From JAAXZI01 sp045863575 (GTDB lineage Bacteria; Planctomycetota; Phycisphaerae; UBA1845; PWPN01): a stretch of DNA of 8,119 nucleotides. Under the pieces are notes generated by a model. The model did no database searches, was not told the DNA's origin, and saw only the letters and a program-made list of their open reading frames with translations. Numbering within the stretch: position 1 is the first letter of the stretch; each line of letters starts with the position of its first letter. The translations under genes were made by a program, and so were the position numbers. This document shows, in pieces, positions 1 through 6,455 of the stretch. Where the stretch lies: assembly GCA_045863575.1 (NCBI GenBank), contig BTUC01000324.1:1-8119 (forward strand), given 5' to 3'.

Positions 1-258
1 GAGCTCTACAACCTGCGCGACGACCCGTTGGAGATGTACAACCTGGCGCGCCGAGCCGGCCGCGCCGATGATCTGCGCCGCATGCGGAATCTCTATGATC
101 GGCTGAGGGCCGATGCGCTTTCAACCTGCGCACCCCTCAACGACTATCCTGCGTTTCTGAAGGCCGCCGACCGCTCTATCCCCTGGGCTAAGAAGCGCTG
201 GCCCGCACCGCCCCTGGACCGAGCAACCACCCGACCGCGGCCGGCGCGTGCCCGGTGA
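1..258 (+). CDS. Probable sulfatase, C-terminal fragment
   Basis: The reading frame is open from the first base of the window to the TGA at 256-258, giving 85 residues of a protein that starts off the left edge. It opens with ELYNLRDDPLEMYNLA, which closely matches the conserved C-terminal strand of type I sulfatases (the 'ELYDLxxDPxExxNLA' signature). Those enzymes hydrolyse sulfate esters, often on polysaccharides, and are usually exported. After the signature come an Arg-rich helix ('RMRNLYDRLRADAL') and a Pro/Arg-rich tail. The catalytic CxPxR motif, metal ligands and any signal peptide would lie outside the window, so activity and substrate cannot be judged. It is co-directional with the ABC-F gene 96 nt downstream, but a perfect -10 hexamer lies between them, so they need not share a transcript. 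The family call rests on this single motif. Confidence 0.72.
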   Translation, partial: ELYNLRDDPLEMYNLARRAGRADDLRRMRNLYDRLRADALSTCAPLNDYPAFLKAADRSIPWAKKRWPAPPLDRATTRPRPARAR

Positions 259-272
259 GCGCAGGGCGCGCA

Positions 273-278
273 TATAAT
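273..278 (+). promoter_or_regulatory. Candidate -10 element (TATAAT) upstream of the ABC-F gene
   Basis: A perfect TATAAT stands in a very GC-rich intergenic stretch, 76 nt before the chosen ABC-F start at 355. No convincing TTGACA-like -35 lies 16-18 nt upstream and no extended TGn is present, so strength is uncertain. The last bases of the box supply the ATG at 277 that would give an N-terminally longer ABC-F frame, which argues against 277 being the true start. Confidence 0.4.
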
Positions 279-344
279 GCTCGAATGGCTCAGGGCCGGC
301 CGTGTTGCGCCGCAGCCCGCCGACCCGCGATTTCGCCTTTCCAC

Positions 345-349
345 GGGAG
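345..349 (+). promoter_or_regulatory. Ribosome binding site deciding the ABC-F start
   Basis: GGGAG lies 5 nt before the ATG at 355. No comparable purine-rich site precedes the in-frame ATG at 277. Starting at 355 puts the conserved ABC-F N-terminus (MDILLSCRNLTRSYG) directly at the start of the protein. Confidence 0.55.
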
Positions 350-354
350 CGTGG

Positions 355-2193
355 ATGGACATACTCCTCAGTTGTCGGAACCTCACCCGGTCCTACGGTC
401 TGCGCACGCTGTTCAGGGGCATCACGTTCGGGCTTTTCGAGGGCGAGCGCACCGGGCTCATCGGCCCCAACGGCGCCGGCAAGTCCACGCTGCTGCGCAT
501 CCTGGCCGGGCTGGAGACGCCGGATGCGGGTGAACTCACCCTCCGGCGCGGACTCACCCTCGGCTACGTTCCCCAGGAGGACATCCTGAACGGGGATCAG
601 ACGGTGGAGCAATCGCTGATGGCCGCGCTGCCGGCGGACTTGGATGTACATGAACGTCATACCCAGGCGGCCATCCTGCTCGGCAAGATCGGATTCCCTG
701 ATCCCGACCAGCCGGTCGGGTCTCTCTCCGGAGGCTGGCAGAAGCGGCTGGCGCTGGGTCGCCAGCTCATCAGAAAACCGGATCTGCTCCTGCTGGACGA
801 GCCGACCAACCATCTGGACGTGGAGGGCATCTGCTGGCTGGAGCAACTGCTCACGGAGGGGCGCTTCGCCTGCCTGATGGTCAGCCATGACCGCCGATTT
901 CTCGAGAACGTGGCCAACCGGGTAGTCGAGCTGAGCCGTGCCTATCCGGACGGCTTCCTCAGTTTCAATGGGGCCTACAGCGACTTTCTCCGCAAGCGCG
1001 AAGAGTTCATGGCCGCCCAGGCCAGCCGCGAACAGTCGGTGGCCGGCAAGGTGCGGCGGGAGATCGAGTGGCTCCAGAGGAAAGCCAAAGCCCGGACGAC
1101 AAAGGCGCGGGCGCGCATTGATGAGGCCGGCCGGCTGATGGAGGAACTCGCCGAACTCAAAGTTCGCAACGCGCAGCAGGTCACCGCCCAGATGGATTTT
1201 TCCGGCACGCAGCGGCAGTCCCGCAAGCTGATTACGGCCAAGGGAATAACCAAACGTCTGGGCGGCAGGCTTCTGTTTTCCGAGGTGCACTTCACGCTCG
1301 GTCCCGGCAGCCGCCTGGGGCTTCTGGGCCCCAACGGGAGCGGCAAGACCACGCTGTTGCGCCTCATCACCGGCCAGGCGGCGCCGGATTCCGGCGACAT
1401 CTGGCGGGCTGACGATCTTCGCATCGTGGCCTTCGATCAGAATCGCGAACAACTGGATAAGACGCAGACGCTCCGTCGCACACTGGCCGGCAACAATGAT
1501 GTGGTTTTCTTCAACGGCCGCACCCTGCACATCACCGCCTATGCGCGGCGATTCCTGTTCGGGCCGCACCAACTCGACATGCCGGTCGGCGAATTGTCCG
1601 GCGGCGAGCAAGCGCGGGTTCTCATCGCCCGGCTCATGCTGCAGCCGGCGGATGTGCTGGTCCTGGATGAACCGACCAACGATCTGGACATCCCCACGCT
1701 GGACGTGCTGGAGGAGAGCCTGCAGGAGTTCCCCGGGGCGCTGGTGCTGGTCACGCATGACCGTTACCTGCTGGAGCGCATCTCGACCGAGCTGCTGGCC
1801 CTCGAGGGGGACGGCCGGGTCGGCAGGTACACCGATCTGTCTCAGTGGGAGTACGCCCGTGAACAGGCGGCCGATAGAGACGCGGCCAGTTCCGCGCCCA
1901 GGAAGGCCGCGTCCCCGCGCCGCCGGGCGCCGGCTGCGCCGGTGAAAGGGCTGAACTGGGCCGAGGAGCAGGAGCTCGACCAGATGGAGGCCCGCATCAC
2001 GGCCGCGGAAAGCGCGGTGGAAGCCTGCGCCCGGGAAGCCGCCGATCCGGCCGTCATGGCCGATCACCTCCGCCTGGGCGCGGCCTGCGACCGGCTGCAC
2101 CAGGCCCAGGGCGAGGTCGATGCTCTCTACGCCCGCTGGACGGAGCTGGAGGCGAAGCGGGATGCCGGAAACAGCTCACCAGATGGTCGTTGA
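355..2193 (+). CDS. uup: ABC-F family ATPase, Uup-type
   Basis: A complete 612-residue soluble protein with two ABC ATPase domains and no membrane segments, as expected for ABC-F proteins, which act on ribosomes or nucleic acid rather than in transport. Domain 1 has Walker A GPNGAGKST (37-45), signature LSGGW (124-128), Walker B with DEP (143-150) and the switch His in SHD (177-179). A charged interdomain linker (about 215-290) contains 'EWLQRKAKARTTKARAR', matching the Uup-like linker. Domain 2 has GPNGSGKTT (325-333), LSGGEQ (414-419), DEPTNDLD (438-445) and THD (467-469). A basic, Pro/Ala-rich spacer (about 505-530) leads to a coiled-coil tail (about 534-605), the Uup-type C-terminal DNA-binding domain. 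In known Uup proteins this tail is linked to nucleic-acid binding and ribosome-related functions. All catalytic motifs are intact. The last 140 bp overlap the convergent tag gene. The ABC-F call is very secure and the Uup subgroup is likely. Confidence 0.93.
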   Translation: MDILLSCRNLTRSYGLRTLFRGITFGLFEGERTGLIGPNGAGKSTLLRILAGLETPDAGELTLRRGLTLGYVPQEDILNGDQTVEQSLMAALPADLDVHERHTQAAILLGKIGFPDPDQPVGSLSGGWQKRLALGRQLIRKPDLLLLDEPTNHLDVEGICWLEQLLTEGRFACLMVSHDRRFLENVANRVVELSRAYPDGFLSFNGAYSDFLRKREEFMAAQASREQSVAGKVRREIEWLQRKAKARTTKARARIDEAGRLMEELAELKVRNAQQVTAQMDFSGTQRQSRKLITAKGITKRLGGRLLFSEVHFTLGPGSRLGLLGPNGSGKTTLLRLITGQAAPDSGDIWRADDLRIVAFDQNREQLDKTQTLRRTLAGNNDVVFFNGRTLHITAYARRFLFGPHQLDMPVGELSGGEQARVLIARLMLQPADVLVLDEPTNDLDIPTLDVLEESLQEFPGALVLVTHDRYLLERISTELLALEGDGRVGRYTDLSQWEYAREQAADRDAASSAPRKAASPRRRAPAAPVKGLNWAEEQELDQMEARITAAESAVEACAREAADPAVMADHLRLGAACDRLHQAQGEVDALYARWTELEAKRDAGNSSPDGR

Positions 2194-2743
2194 CCATGCC
2201 GGTGGCCTGCATGAAGGCATAGCAGATGGTGGTGCCCACGAACGAGAACCCGCGCTTCTTGAGATCCTTGCTCATGGCATCGGATTCAGAAGTGCGGGCG
2301 GGCACCTGGCTCATGCTCGTCCATCGGTTCACGATCGGCTTTCCGGCGACGAAGCGCCAGATGTACGCGTCGAACGTCCCGAACTCCTTCTGAACCTCAA
2401 GGAAGGCCTTCGCATTCTGCACGGCAGCCGCCACTTTCAGGCGGTTGCGCACGATGCCCGGATCCGCCAGGAGCCGGCGCGTTTTCGCCGTTGTGTAGCG
2501 GGCCACCTTCGCCGGATCGAAGTGGTCAAAGGCGGCGCGGTAATTCTCACGCTTCTTGAGAATGGTGTCCCAGCTCAGCCCCGCCTGCGCGCCTTCGAGG
2601 ATGAGGAATTCAAAGAGCAATCGATCGTCATGCACCGGCCGTCCCCACTCCTCGTCGTGGTAACGGATGGCCAGCTCGTTCCGCGCCCAGCCACACCGCT
2701 GAAAGGGGGTAACGGGAGCGAGCTGGCTTCTGACTGTTCCCAT
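2054..2743 (-). CDS. tag: DNA-3-methyladenine glycosylase I
   Basis: Tag excises 3-methyladenine from alkylated DNA as the first step of base-excision repair in the cytoplasm. The 229-residue product shows the family's features in order: RCGW with Cys17, YHDEEWG (28-34, Tyr28 and His29), EGAQAGLSW (50-58, with Glu50 and Trp58 equivalent to the base-binding Glu38 and Trp46 of the E. coli enzyme), KKRENYR (63-69), KKRGFSFVGTTICYAFMQA (162-180) and NDHLVSC (185-191). Cys17, His29, His187 and Cys191 make up the expected zinc 'snap'. The start chosen is ATG 2743 with GAGG 6 nt upstream; TTG 2770 or ATG 2749 are possible. Known Tag proteins are about 190 residues. This one runs some 35 residues past the conserved end in a Pro/Arg/Gly-rich tail encoded antisense to the end of uup, probably because the original stop was lost or never conserved. 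It lies 49 nt downstream of the secreted protein gene. Confidence 0.93.
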   Translation of the reverse strand: MGTVRSQLAPVTPFQRCGWARNELAIRYHDEEWGRPVHDDRLLFEFLILEGAQAGLSWDTILKKRENYRAAFDHFDPAKVARYTTAKTRRLLADPGIVRNRLKVAAAVQNAKAFLEVQKEFGTFDAYIWRFVAGKPIVNRWTSMSQVPARTSESDAMSKDLKKRGFSFVGTTICYAFMQATGMVNDHLVSCFRHPASPPAPSSGRREHRPRPGPGAAGRRPRPGGGDRP

Positions 2744-2749
2744 GATCAT

Positions 2750-2753
2750 CCTC
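2750..2753 (-). promoter_or_regulatory. Ribosome binding site of tag
   Basis: GAGG on the minus strand sits 6 nt before the ATG at 2743. The same GAGG is immediately adjacent to the alternative ATG at 2749, too close to serve it, so 2743 is preferred. Confidence 0.5.
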
Positions 2754-2792
2754 GACTGATATCGAAACAAGCAGCGGTTTCTTCGGATCGGC

Positions 2793-4505
2793 TCACGGCA
2801 TGCAATCCGTCTCGGCCAGGATGTTCGGGCCGCTCAGGCAGCCCTGAAAGAGGCCGAAGTCGTCCTGGTCCACGTCGCTGTCGCCATCGAGGCGAGCCCA
2901 CTGGCAGTCAGGATCCAGTTGTGCATGGGAAGGACCGGTCAGGCAGGTTTGAAAAGCGCCGAAGTCGCTCAGGTCGACGTCGCCGTCTTCGTCCGCATCG
3001 GGAGCCACGGTCTGGACGGTCACCGTGACGGTGAGTGCCTGCGGGCTGTTGCTGGCGTTTCCGCTGACGGTAATGACGGCGGAATGGACGCCGGCGGCCA
3101 GCTCCGCGGCGCCGGGATAGCTTACCTCGAGCGTGTCCGCCTCTCCGCCCACCGAGCCCGCGTCCGGGGTCACCTCGAGCCAATCCGCGTCGTCACTGAT
3201 CGCGTAATTCAAAGCGCCCGGGCAACTGTTGGCCAGCGTCAACGTATCGGCCGTCAGCGCCCGGCCGATCCAGTGGGGCCGGCTCAACTCCTGCGGACCG
3301 ATTTGCATTCTGGGGCCGGTCGGCGTGTAGGATGTAAACACCACATCGTAGAGGCCCACTCCCGTCTGCCCGTCGCTGAAGCCCAGGAAGAGGCCGGCGC
3401 CCCAGGCTTTCAGGGAGTTGTTGGGGACATAACCGCCTACGTGCTGGCTGAGCCGCTGGATCGGCCCCCACACGCCCCGGATCCGGCCGCGATAGCGCAT
3501 GCGCAGCTTGTGGTCACAGCAGAAGCCCTCCCACACGACGTGCAGATTACCCTCGGCGTCATACACCCCGGCGGGAGTGCGATCGATGTCGTTCAGCATG
3601 TCCGATACGTTGAACGTTCCCGACCAGCTTGCGCCGTCATCGTGCGAATACTTTACATAGGCCTCAAACCAGGGATCGTCCTCGCACGGGCCGGAGCAGG
3701 GCAGGCTCACGCCCCACAGCGCCGCGATCTCACTGGAGTTGGGGTCCATCGCGAAGCGCAGCCCGCCACCATCCTCATTGAAGCGCGTGCCCTTCCCTCC
3801 CGGCCAGGTTCCCGGCGACGGCTTTTTCTTGTAGTACATGTTGCCGTCCACGCCGATGGAGACCCACAACGTCGTCCCGCGGGCAATGACCTGCTCTCCG
3901 CGCGGCCAGTTGCCGTCGTCGCTGTTGCCGTAGATGAGCTCGGTGGCCTGCCATGCGCCGCCAAGCGGCTTGTAACGGCCATAGATCCCGTTGCGCGCCG
4001 GCGCGGAATTGTCGAACAGGTTCCCGTAGAGAAAGTAAATCCCGCCGTCGGAATCGACGGTCAGCCCTTCAATGAAGCCGGAGCCAGGGTTCTGCGTGAT
4101 CTGCACGGGCGCGCTCCAGCTCCCCCCCACGACCGGCTTCGAACGATAGTAGAGGGTATTCCTGCCATAGAACACGTGGAGCTGCTGGTCCGGGGTGATC
4201 ACGATCTGCGGCGTGGAGCCCTTGCCGTTCATGTTGCCCAGCGGTTGCGGGGCCGACCACCCACCGCCCGCGTTGGTCATGTAGAAATTGGCGCCGGAAG
4301 AATCCAGAAAGCTCTGATACACCAGGTGAACGCCACCCGTTCCGTCAACGGCCAACGAGGCGTCGACGGCGAAATGGCCGGCGTCCTGGCTCAGGTTCAG
4401 CGGCTCAGACCATGCGCCGCACTGGGCGATGGCCTGCCGGGGAGCCGCTGAGGCGAGCAGGAAAAACCCACACGAGAACACCCTCGCAGGGGTCCATGAA
4501 CGCAT
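2793..4505 (-). CDS. Secreted beta-propeller protein with BACON-like and dockerin-like domains
   Basis: This 570-residue exported protein starts at an ATG with a strong GGAGGTGG upstream. Residues 1-27 form a Sec signal peptide with a hydrophobic core (FFLLASAA) and probable cleavage after AIA (25-27). Residues 29 to about 400 repeat short 'W-S-x-P' strands at 29, 80, 127, 182, 231, 291 and 343, roughly every 50 residues, with hydrophobic 'DxxGxxHLVY'-like strands between them. One match is a full Asp box (SHDDGASW, 287-294). This suggests a seven-bladed sialidase/BNR-like propeller. Residues about 407-500 look like a BACON/Ig-like beta sandwich (WLEVTPDAG at 442-450, then ITVSGNASNSP and a VTVTV strand). 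Residues 503-570 hold two dockerin-like Ca-binding loops: 503-514 is complete, while the second (538-549) has Arg at its first ligand position. I see no catalytic sialidase constellation, so a binding or surface-attachment role is more likely than a known enzyme activity. The substrate is unknown. Confidence 0.85.
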   Translation of the reverse strand: MRSWTPARVFSCGFFLLASAAPRQAIAQCGAWSEPLNLSQDAGHFAVDASLAVDGTGGVHLVYQSFLDSSGANFYMTNAGGGWSAPQPLGNMNGKGSTPQIVITPDQQLHVFYGRNTLYYRSKPVVGGSWSAPVQITQNPGSGFIEGLTVDSDGGIYFLYGNLFDNSAPARNGIYGRYKPLGGAWQATELIYGNSDDGNWPRGEQVIARGTTLWVSIGVDGNMYYKKKPSPGTWPGGKGTRFNEDGGGLRFAMDPNSSEIAALWGVSLPCSGPCEDDPWFEAYVKYSHDDGASWSGTFNVSDMLNDIDRTPAGVYDAEGNLHVVWEGFCCDHKLRMRYRGRIRGVWGPIQRLSQHVGGYVPNNSLKAWGAGLFLGFSDGQTGVGLYDVVFTSYTPTGPRMQIGPQELSRPHWIGRALTADTLTLANSCPGALNYAISDDADWLEVTPDAGSVGGEADTLEVSYPGAAELAAGVHSAVITVSGNASNSPQALTVTVTVQTVAPDADEDGDVDLSDFGAFQTCLTGPSHAQLDPDCQWARLDGDSDVDQDDFGLFQGCLSGPNILAETDCMP

Positions 4506-4509
4506 CGAA

Positions 4510-4517
4510 CCACCTCC
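4510..4517 (-). promoter_or_regulatory. Strong ribosome binding site of the propeller protein
   Basis: GGAGGTGG lies 4 nt before the ATG at 4505 (7 nt from the GGAGG core). It fixes this start over an upstream in-frame ATG at 4601, which would add 32 basic residues ahead of an otherwise normal signal peptide. Confidence 0.75.
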
Positions 4518-4637
4518 AGCCCAGCCAGGGTCCCTTCCGGTTGGTGACTTCCGCGTCTGTCGCGGCCGGCCGCTACGCAACTGACGAACTGGAAGGACCA
4601 CTGGGGGCCAACCCAGCCGTTTCAGCCGCAGTGCCTT

Positions 4638-5813
4638 TCAGGCGGCGGAGTCTTCCGGCAGGGGAACCAGCCGGGGGTAGCGAACGGTGAAAACGGTGCC
4701 GGTCTCCGGTGTGGAAACAAACGAGGCTTGCCCGTTCAGGTAGCGCTCGGTCAACAGCTTGATACTGTATGTGCCCAGCCCACGCCCCTTGCCCTTGGTC
4801 GAGAACGATCGCTGAAATACCTGCAACTGGACCTCGCGAGGCATGACCCCGTCGTTGTGCACCCAGAAGTCGACACCGGCCGAGTCCGCCTGGCAGCCGG
4901 CGGTCACGGAACTGCCCTCCGATGAGGCTTCCAGGGCGTTCTTCACCATGTTGTTGAGCACGCGCAGCAGCAGGCGGCGATCGCAGGGAAACAGAACCTC
5001 GGCCGTCGCCGCGTCGAGCTGCAAGTTGCCCGCATGAGCCAGCCCCTGGGTCCGGCAGGCCTGCACCGCCACGTTGAGAACCTCGCGACTGTTCACCGGC
5101 TCGAACTGCACCTGGAGGTCCTGGCGCTCGGCATCCAACAGGTCGCGGTGAGCATGAACCTCGTCGGCCAGATCTTTGATGAGCTGGCTGATTTCGCGGC
5201 CCACGACGGGCATCTGCTCGGCCGGGGTGCGTTGCAGCAGCTCCGCGTAGCCCAGGATGCAGCCGGCCGTGTTCATGAGATCGTGAAAGAACAGCCGCTC
5301 CAGGGATTGGCGACGCTTCTCCTCGGCGATGTCCGTGAGTACGAGGACCGTAAACTGCTCTCCCGCCAGCTCGAACGGCGTGGCCGTGATCCGCAGGTCC
5401 AGCGCGCGGCCGGAGTGGCCGAGCGNNNNNNNNNNGTGCTGAAGCACGCGGCACTCGTGCACGCTGGAGGCGCCGTTTTCACTCTCCCCGACCGCGCGAG
5501 CGGCGCCGCAAGCCTGGCAGGACTCGGTCTTGCCGCAGCCGCCATCCTCGAATGCATGGATACAATCCAGCACGTCGCCGGGCTTGTGGCCATAGAACGC
5601 CTCGACCGAGTCGACGCCCAGCGTCTCGACCAGGCAGTGGTTGGCGTAAACAATCTCGCGCTGCTGGTTGAGGATGAGCAGAAAGTGCGGCAGAGCATCC
5701 AGCAGGCCGCCGACGGCGGAGAGGGCCTTGATCGCCTTCACCTGGCGGCGCAGCGCTTCGCTGATCGGCGCCTTGGGGGTGCGGGGACTGTATGTCCAGA
5801 CCGGCAGTCTCAC
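4638..5813 (-). CDS. Soluble PAS-domain sensor histidine kinase with a cysteine cluster (contains an N gap)
   Basis: A 391-residue cytoplasmic kinase with no membrane segment. A GTG start at 5813 is chosen because GAGGAG sits 8 nt upstream; ATG 5840 is an alternative. After a short helix (about 18-40) comes a PAS domain (about 41-163) that opens with LLILNQQREIVYANHCLVETLG. It includes an unusual run of cysteines (Cys84, 93, 99 and 102 in 'CIHAF..GGCG...SCQAC'). The ten N fall at residues 127-130 in the last part of the PAS domain, and both flanks continue in one frame. The dimerisation helix carries the phospho-acceptor His177 in ERLFFHDLMNTAG (172-184). The ATPase domain has N-box NNMVKNALEA (287-296), a G1-like HNDGVMP (319-325), the F-box FQRSFSTK and G2 GKGRGLGTYS (341-350). 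No receiver domain or response-regulator gene is in the window, so partner and signal are unknown. The conserved cysteines could bind a metal or sense redox state (inference). Confidence 0.9.
   Translation of the reverse strand: MRLPVWTYSPRTPKAPISEALRRQVKAIKALSAVGGLLDALPHFLLILNQQREIVYANHCLVETLGVDSVEAFYGHKPGDVLDCIHAFEDGGCGKTESCQACGAARAVGESENGASSVHECRVLQHXXXXLGHSGRALDLRITATPFELAGEQFTVLVLTDIAEEKRRQSLERLFFHDLMNTAGCILGYAELLQRTPAEQMPVVGREISQLIKDLADEVHAHRDLLDAERQDLQVQFEPVNSREVLNVAVQACRTQGLAHAGNLQLDAATAEVLFPCDRRLLLRVLNNMVKNALEASSEGSSVTAGCQADSAGVDFWVHNDGVMPREVQLQVFQRSFSTKGKGRGLGTYSIKLLTERYLNGQASFVSTPETGTVFTVRYPRLVPLPEDSAA
5426..5435. other. Assembly gap (10 N) inside the kinase gene
   Basis: Ten undetermined bases fall within the PAS domain of the histidine kinase. 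The reading frame is the same on both sides (ECRVLQH before, LGHSGRALDLR after) and the spacing looks normal for this kind of PAS domain. The true gap may therefore be close to ten bases, although an identical 10-N run at 7544 suggests a placeholder length. Confidence 0.95.
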
Positions 5814-5821
5814 GTGTTCTG

Positions 5822-5827
5822 CTCCTC
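5822..5827 (-). promoter_or_regulatory. Ribosome binding site deciding the GTG start of the kinase
   Basis: GAGGAG on the minus strand lies 8 nt before GTG 5813. The alternative ATG at 5840 is preceded only by a GAGGG about 15 nt away, so the GTG start is favoured. Confidence 0.55.
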
Positions 5828-5873
5828 GACGGGGTGCCATCGTCGGACAGGCGTCCCTCGCGGCTCTGGTACT

Positions 5874-5902
5874 AAGGTAGCAACATGGACAGTTCGGATC
5901 AA
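5874..5902 (-). promoter_or_regulatory. Candidate sigma-70-like promoter for the kinase
   Basis: On the minus strand TTGATC (5902-5897) and TACCTT (5879-5874) are separated by exactly 17 nt, placing a transcript start some 50-60 nt before GTG 5813. The -35 matches consensus at four of six positions and the -10 at only three, so this is a weak candidate supported mainly by spacing and position. Confidence 0.27.
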
Positions 5903-6007
5903 CGAAAATGGGCGACCACGCGATGCCCTTGTCCCCTTCATCGGAAGGCGGAAACCGGCTCTTCCAGTGCAAATGGAGCGGCGTATGCGAAGAGCATCCC
6001 CCAGCAA

Positions 6008-6077
6008 GGTGTGGCACCGGTTTCCAAGTGGTGTAAAGGTTGAAAACCTGTGCCCCATGGGGCCTAATGGGATAGGC
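6008..6077 (+). promoter_or_regulatory. Cluster of inverted repeats in the divergent intergenic region; possible operator or structured leader
   Basis: Within 70 nt upstream of the membrane-protein gene lie several short inverted repeats. They are GGTG/CACC (6008-6018, 3-nt loop), the same CACC with GGTG (6015-6033), AGGTT-GAA-AACCT (6037-6049), the perfect 12-bp palindrome GCCCCATGGGGC (6052-6063) and GCCTA/TAGGC (6062-6077). CCCAT (6054-6058) can instead pair with ATGGG (6067-6071), which excludes the last two. I match this to no riboswitch class I know. It may be a regulator binding site serving both divergent genes, or a 5' leader of the plus-strand pair. The remainder of the 311-nt interval (5814-6124) shows only the weak kinase promoter and the ribosome binding sites. 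Confidence 0.3.
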
Positions 6078-6115
6078 TTTAAGCGGTCAGCCGGTGAACG
6101 GGGTTCGGTGCGAGT

Positions 6116-6120
6116 GGAGG
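6116..6120 (+). promoter_or_regulatory. Ribosome binding site of the 96-residue membrane protein
   Basis: GGAGG ends 4 nt before the ATG at 6125. This is a strong site at slightly short spacing and supports the small gene as truly translated. Confidence 0.6.
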
Positions 6121-6124
6121 ACCC

Positions 6125-6415
6125 ATGCTGGCGTTATTATCGGTGTGGCTGGGGGTGGCGGCCCTGCTGCTCTCGCTGGTCATGGCCGTCTGGCGGCGGA
6201 CATTCACGGACGTTTGGCTGGCGGTCGCCCTGTACACGGCCATCTTCTCCCTGACCTTCGCCGGCATGACCCTCTGGTCGCTGCGCCGGGAGCCCCGCGA
6301 GCTGCCTGCTGTAGCCGCTCGGAGGGCTCAGTCGAGGGTCGGGATCGGTTTGTCTCTGACGGCCATCGCGGTGGTCTATGGATTGGTCCACCGCCTGGCC
6401 AACCCAGCGGGCTGA
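6125..6415 (+). CDS. Small three-helix integral membrane protein, unknown function
   Basis: I do not recognise this 96-residue protein as a named family. Three hydrophobic segments are clear: about 3-23 (LLSVWLGVAALLLSLVMAVW), 29-52 (a long segment ending FAGMTLW) and 72-90 (VGIGLSLTAIAVVYGLV). The two arginines after segment 1 and the basic loop after segment 2 (RREPREL...ARRAQSR) would be hard to place on the same side, since opposite ends of helix 2 carry positive charge, so topology is uncertain. There is no signal peptide apart from the first helix and there are no cysteines. It begins behind a strong GGAGG, lies 53 nt before the dehydrogenase on the same strand, and may share its transcript. 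The divergent kinase lies upstream. Its hydrophobicity pattern and ribosome binding site make it credible as a gene, but nothing in the sequence points to a role. Confidence 0.72.
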   Translation: MLALLSVWLGVAALLLSLVMAVWRRTFTDVWLAVALYTAIFSLTFAGMTLWSLRREPRELPAVAARRAQSRVGIGLSLTAIAVVYGLVHRLANPAG

Positions 6416-6455
6416 CCCGGTTCTTCACCCGATTTCTCGGGCTTCAGACATTTGC

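Noticed and set aside
121..2100. 659-residue open frame on the minus strand opposite the ABC-F gene
   Set aside because: It is antisense to an intact, motif-complete ATPase. Long antisense frames are common in GC-rich genes, and its composition (rich in Arg, Gly, Leu, Gln) shows no recognisable domain.
2120..3028. 302-residue open frame on the plus strand opposite tag and the end of the propeller gene
   Set aside because: It covers two well-supported minus-strand genes and contains no recognisable domain.
2919..4451. 510-residue open frame on the plus strand opposite the propeller gene
   Set aside because: The minus strand has a strong ribosome binding site, signal peptide and recognisable domains. 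The plus frame has none and looks like a composition artefact.
2793..4505. Propeller protein called as an active sialidase
   Set aside because: Only one clean Asp box is present, and no arginine triad, Tyr/Glu nucleophile pair or FRIP-like motif could be recognised. A binding propeller fits better.
4562..4573. Palindrome GCGGCCGGCCGC between the kinase and the propeller gene, and a CTGGG/CCCAG hairpin at 4601-4616, considered as terminators
   Set aside because: Neither is followed by a T tract on the minus strand and the second stem is only 5 bp. In such GC-rich DNA these are likely chance palindromes.
6012..6027. Near match to a sigma-54 promoter (TGGCAC followed by TTTCC)
   Set aside because: The spacing between the GG and the expected GC is wrong and the -12 GC is absent, so it fails the defining feature of this promoter class.
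5034..6254. 406-residue open frame on the plus strand opposite the kinase
   Set aside because: It is a shadow of the kinase: it crosses the N gap, runs through the divergent intergenic region and has no known motif.
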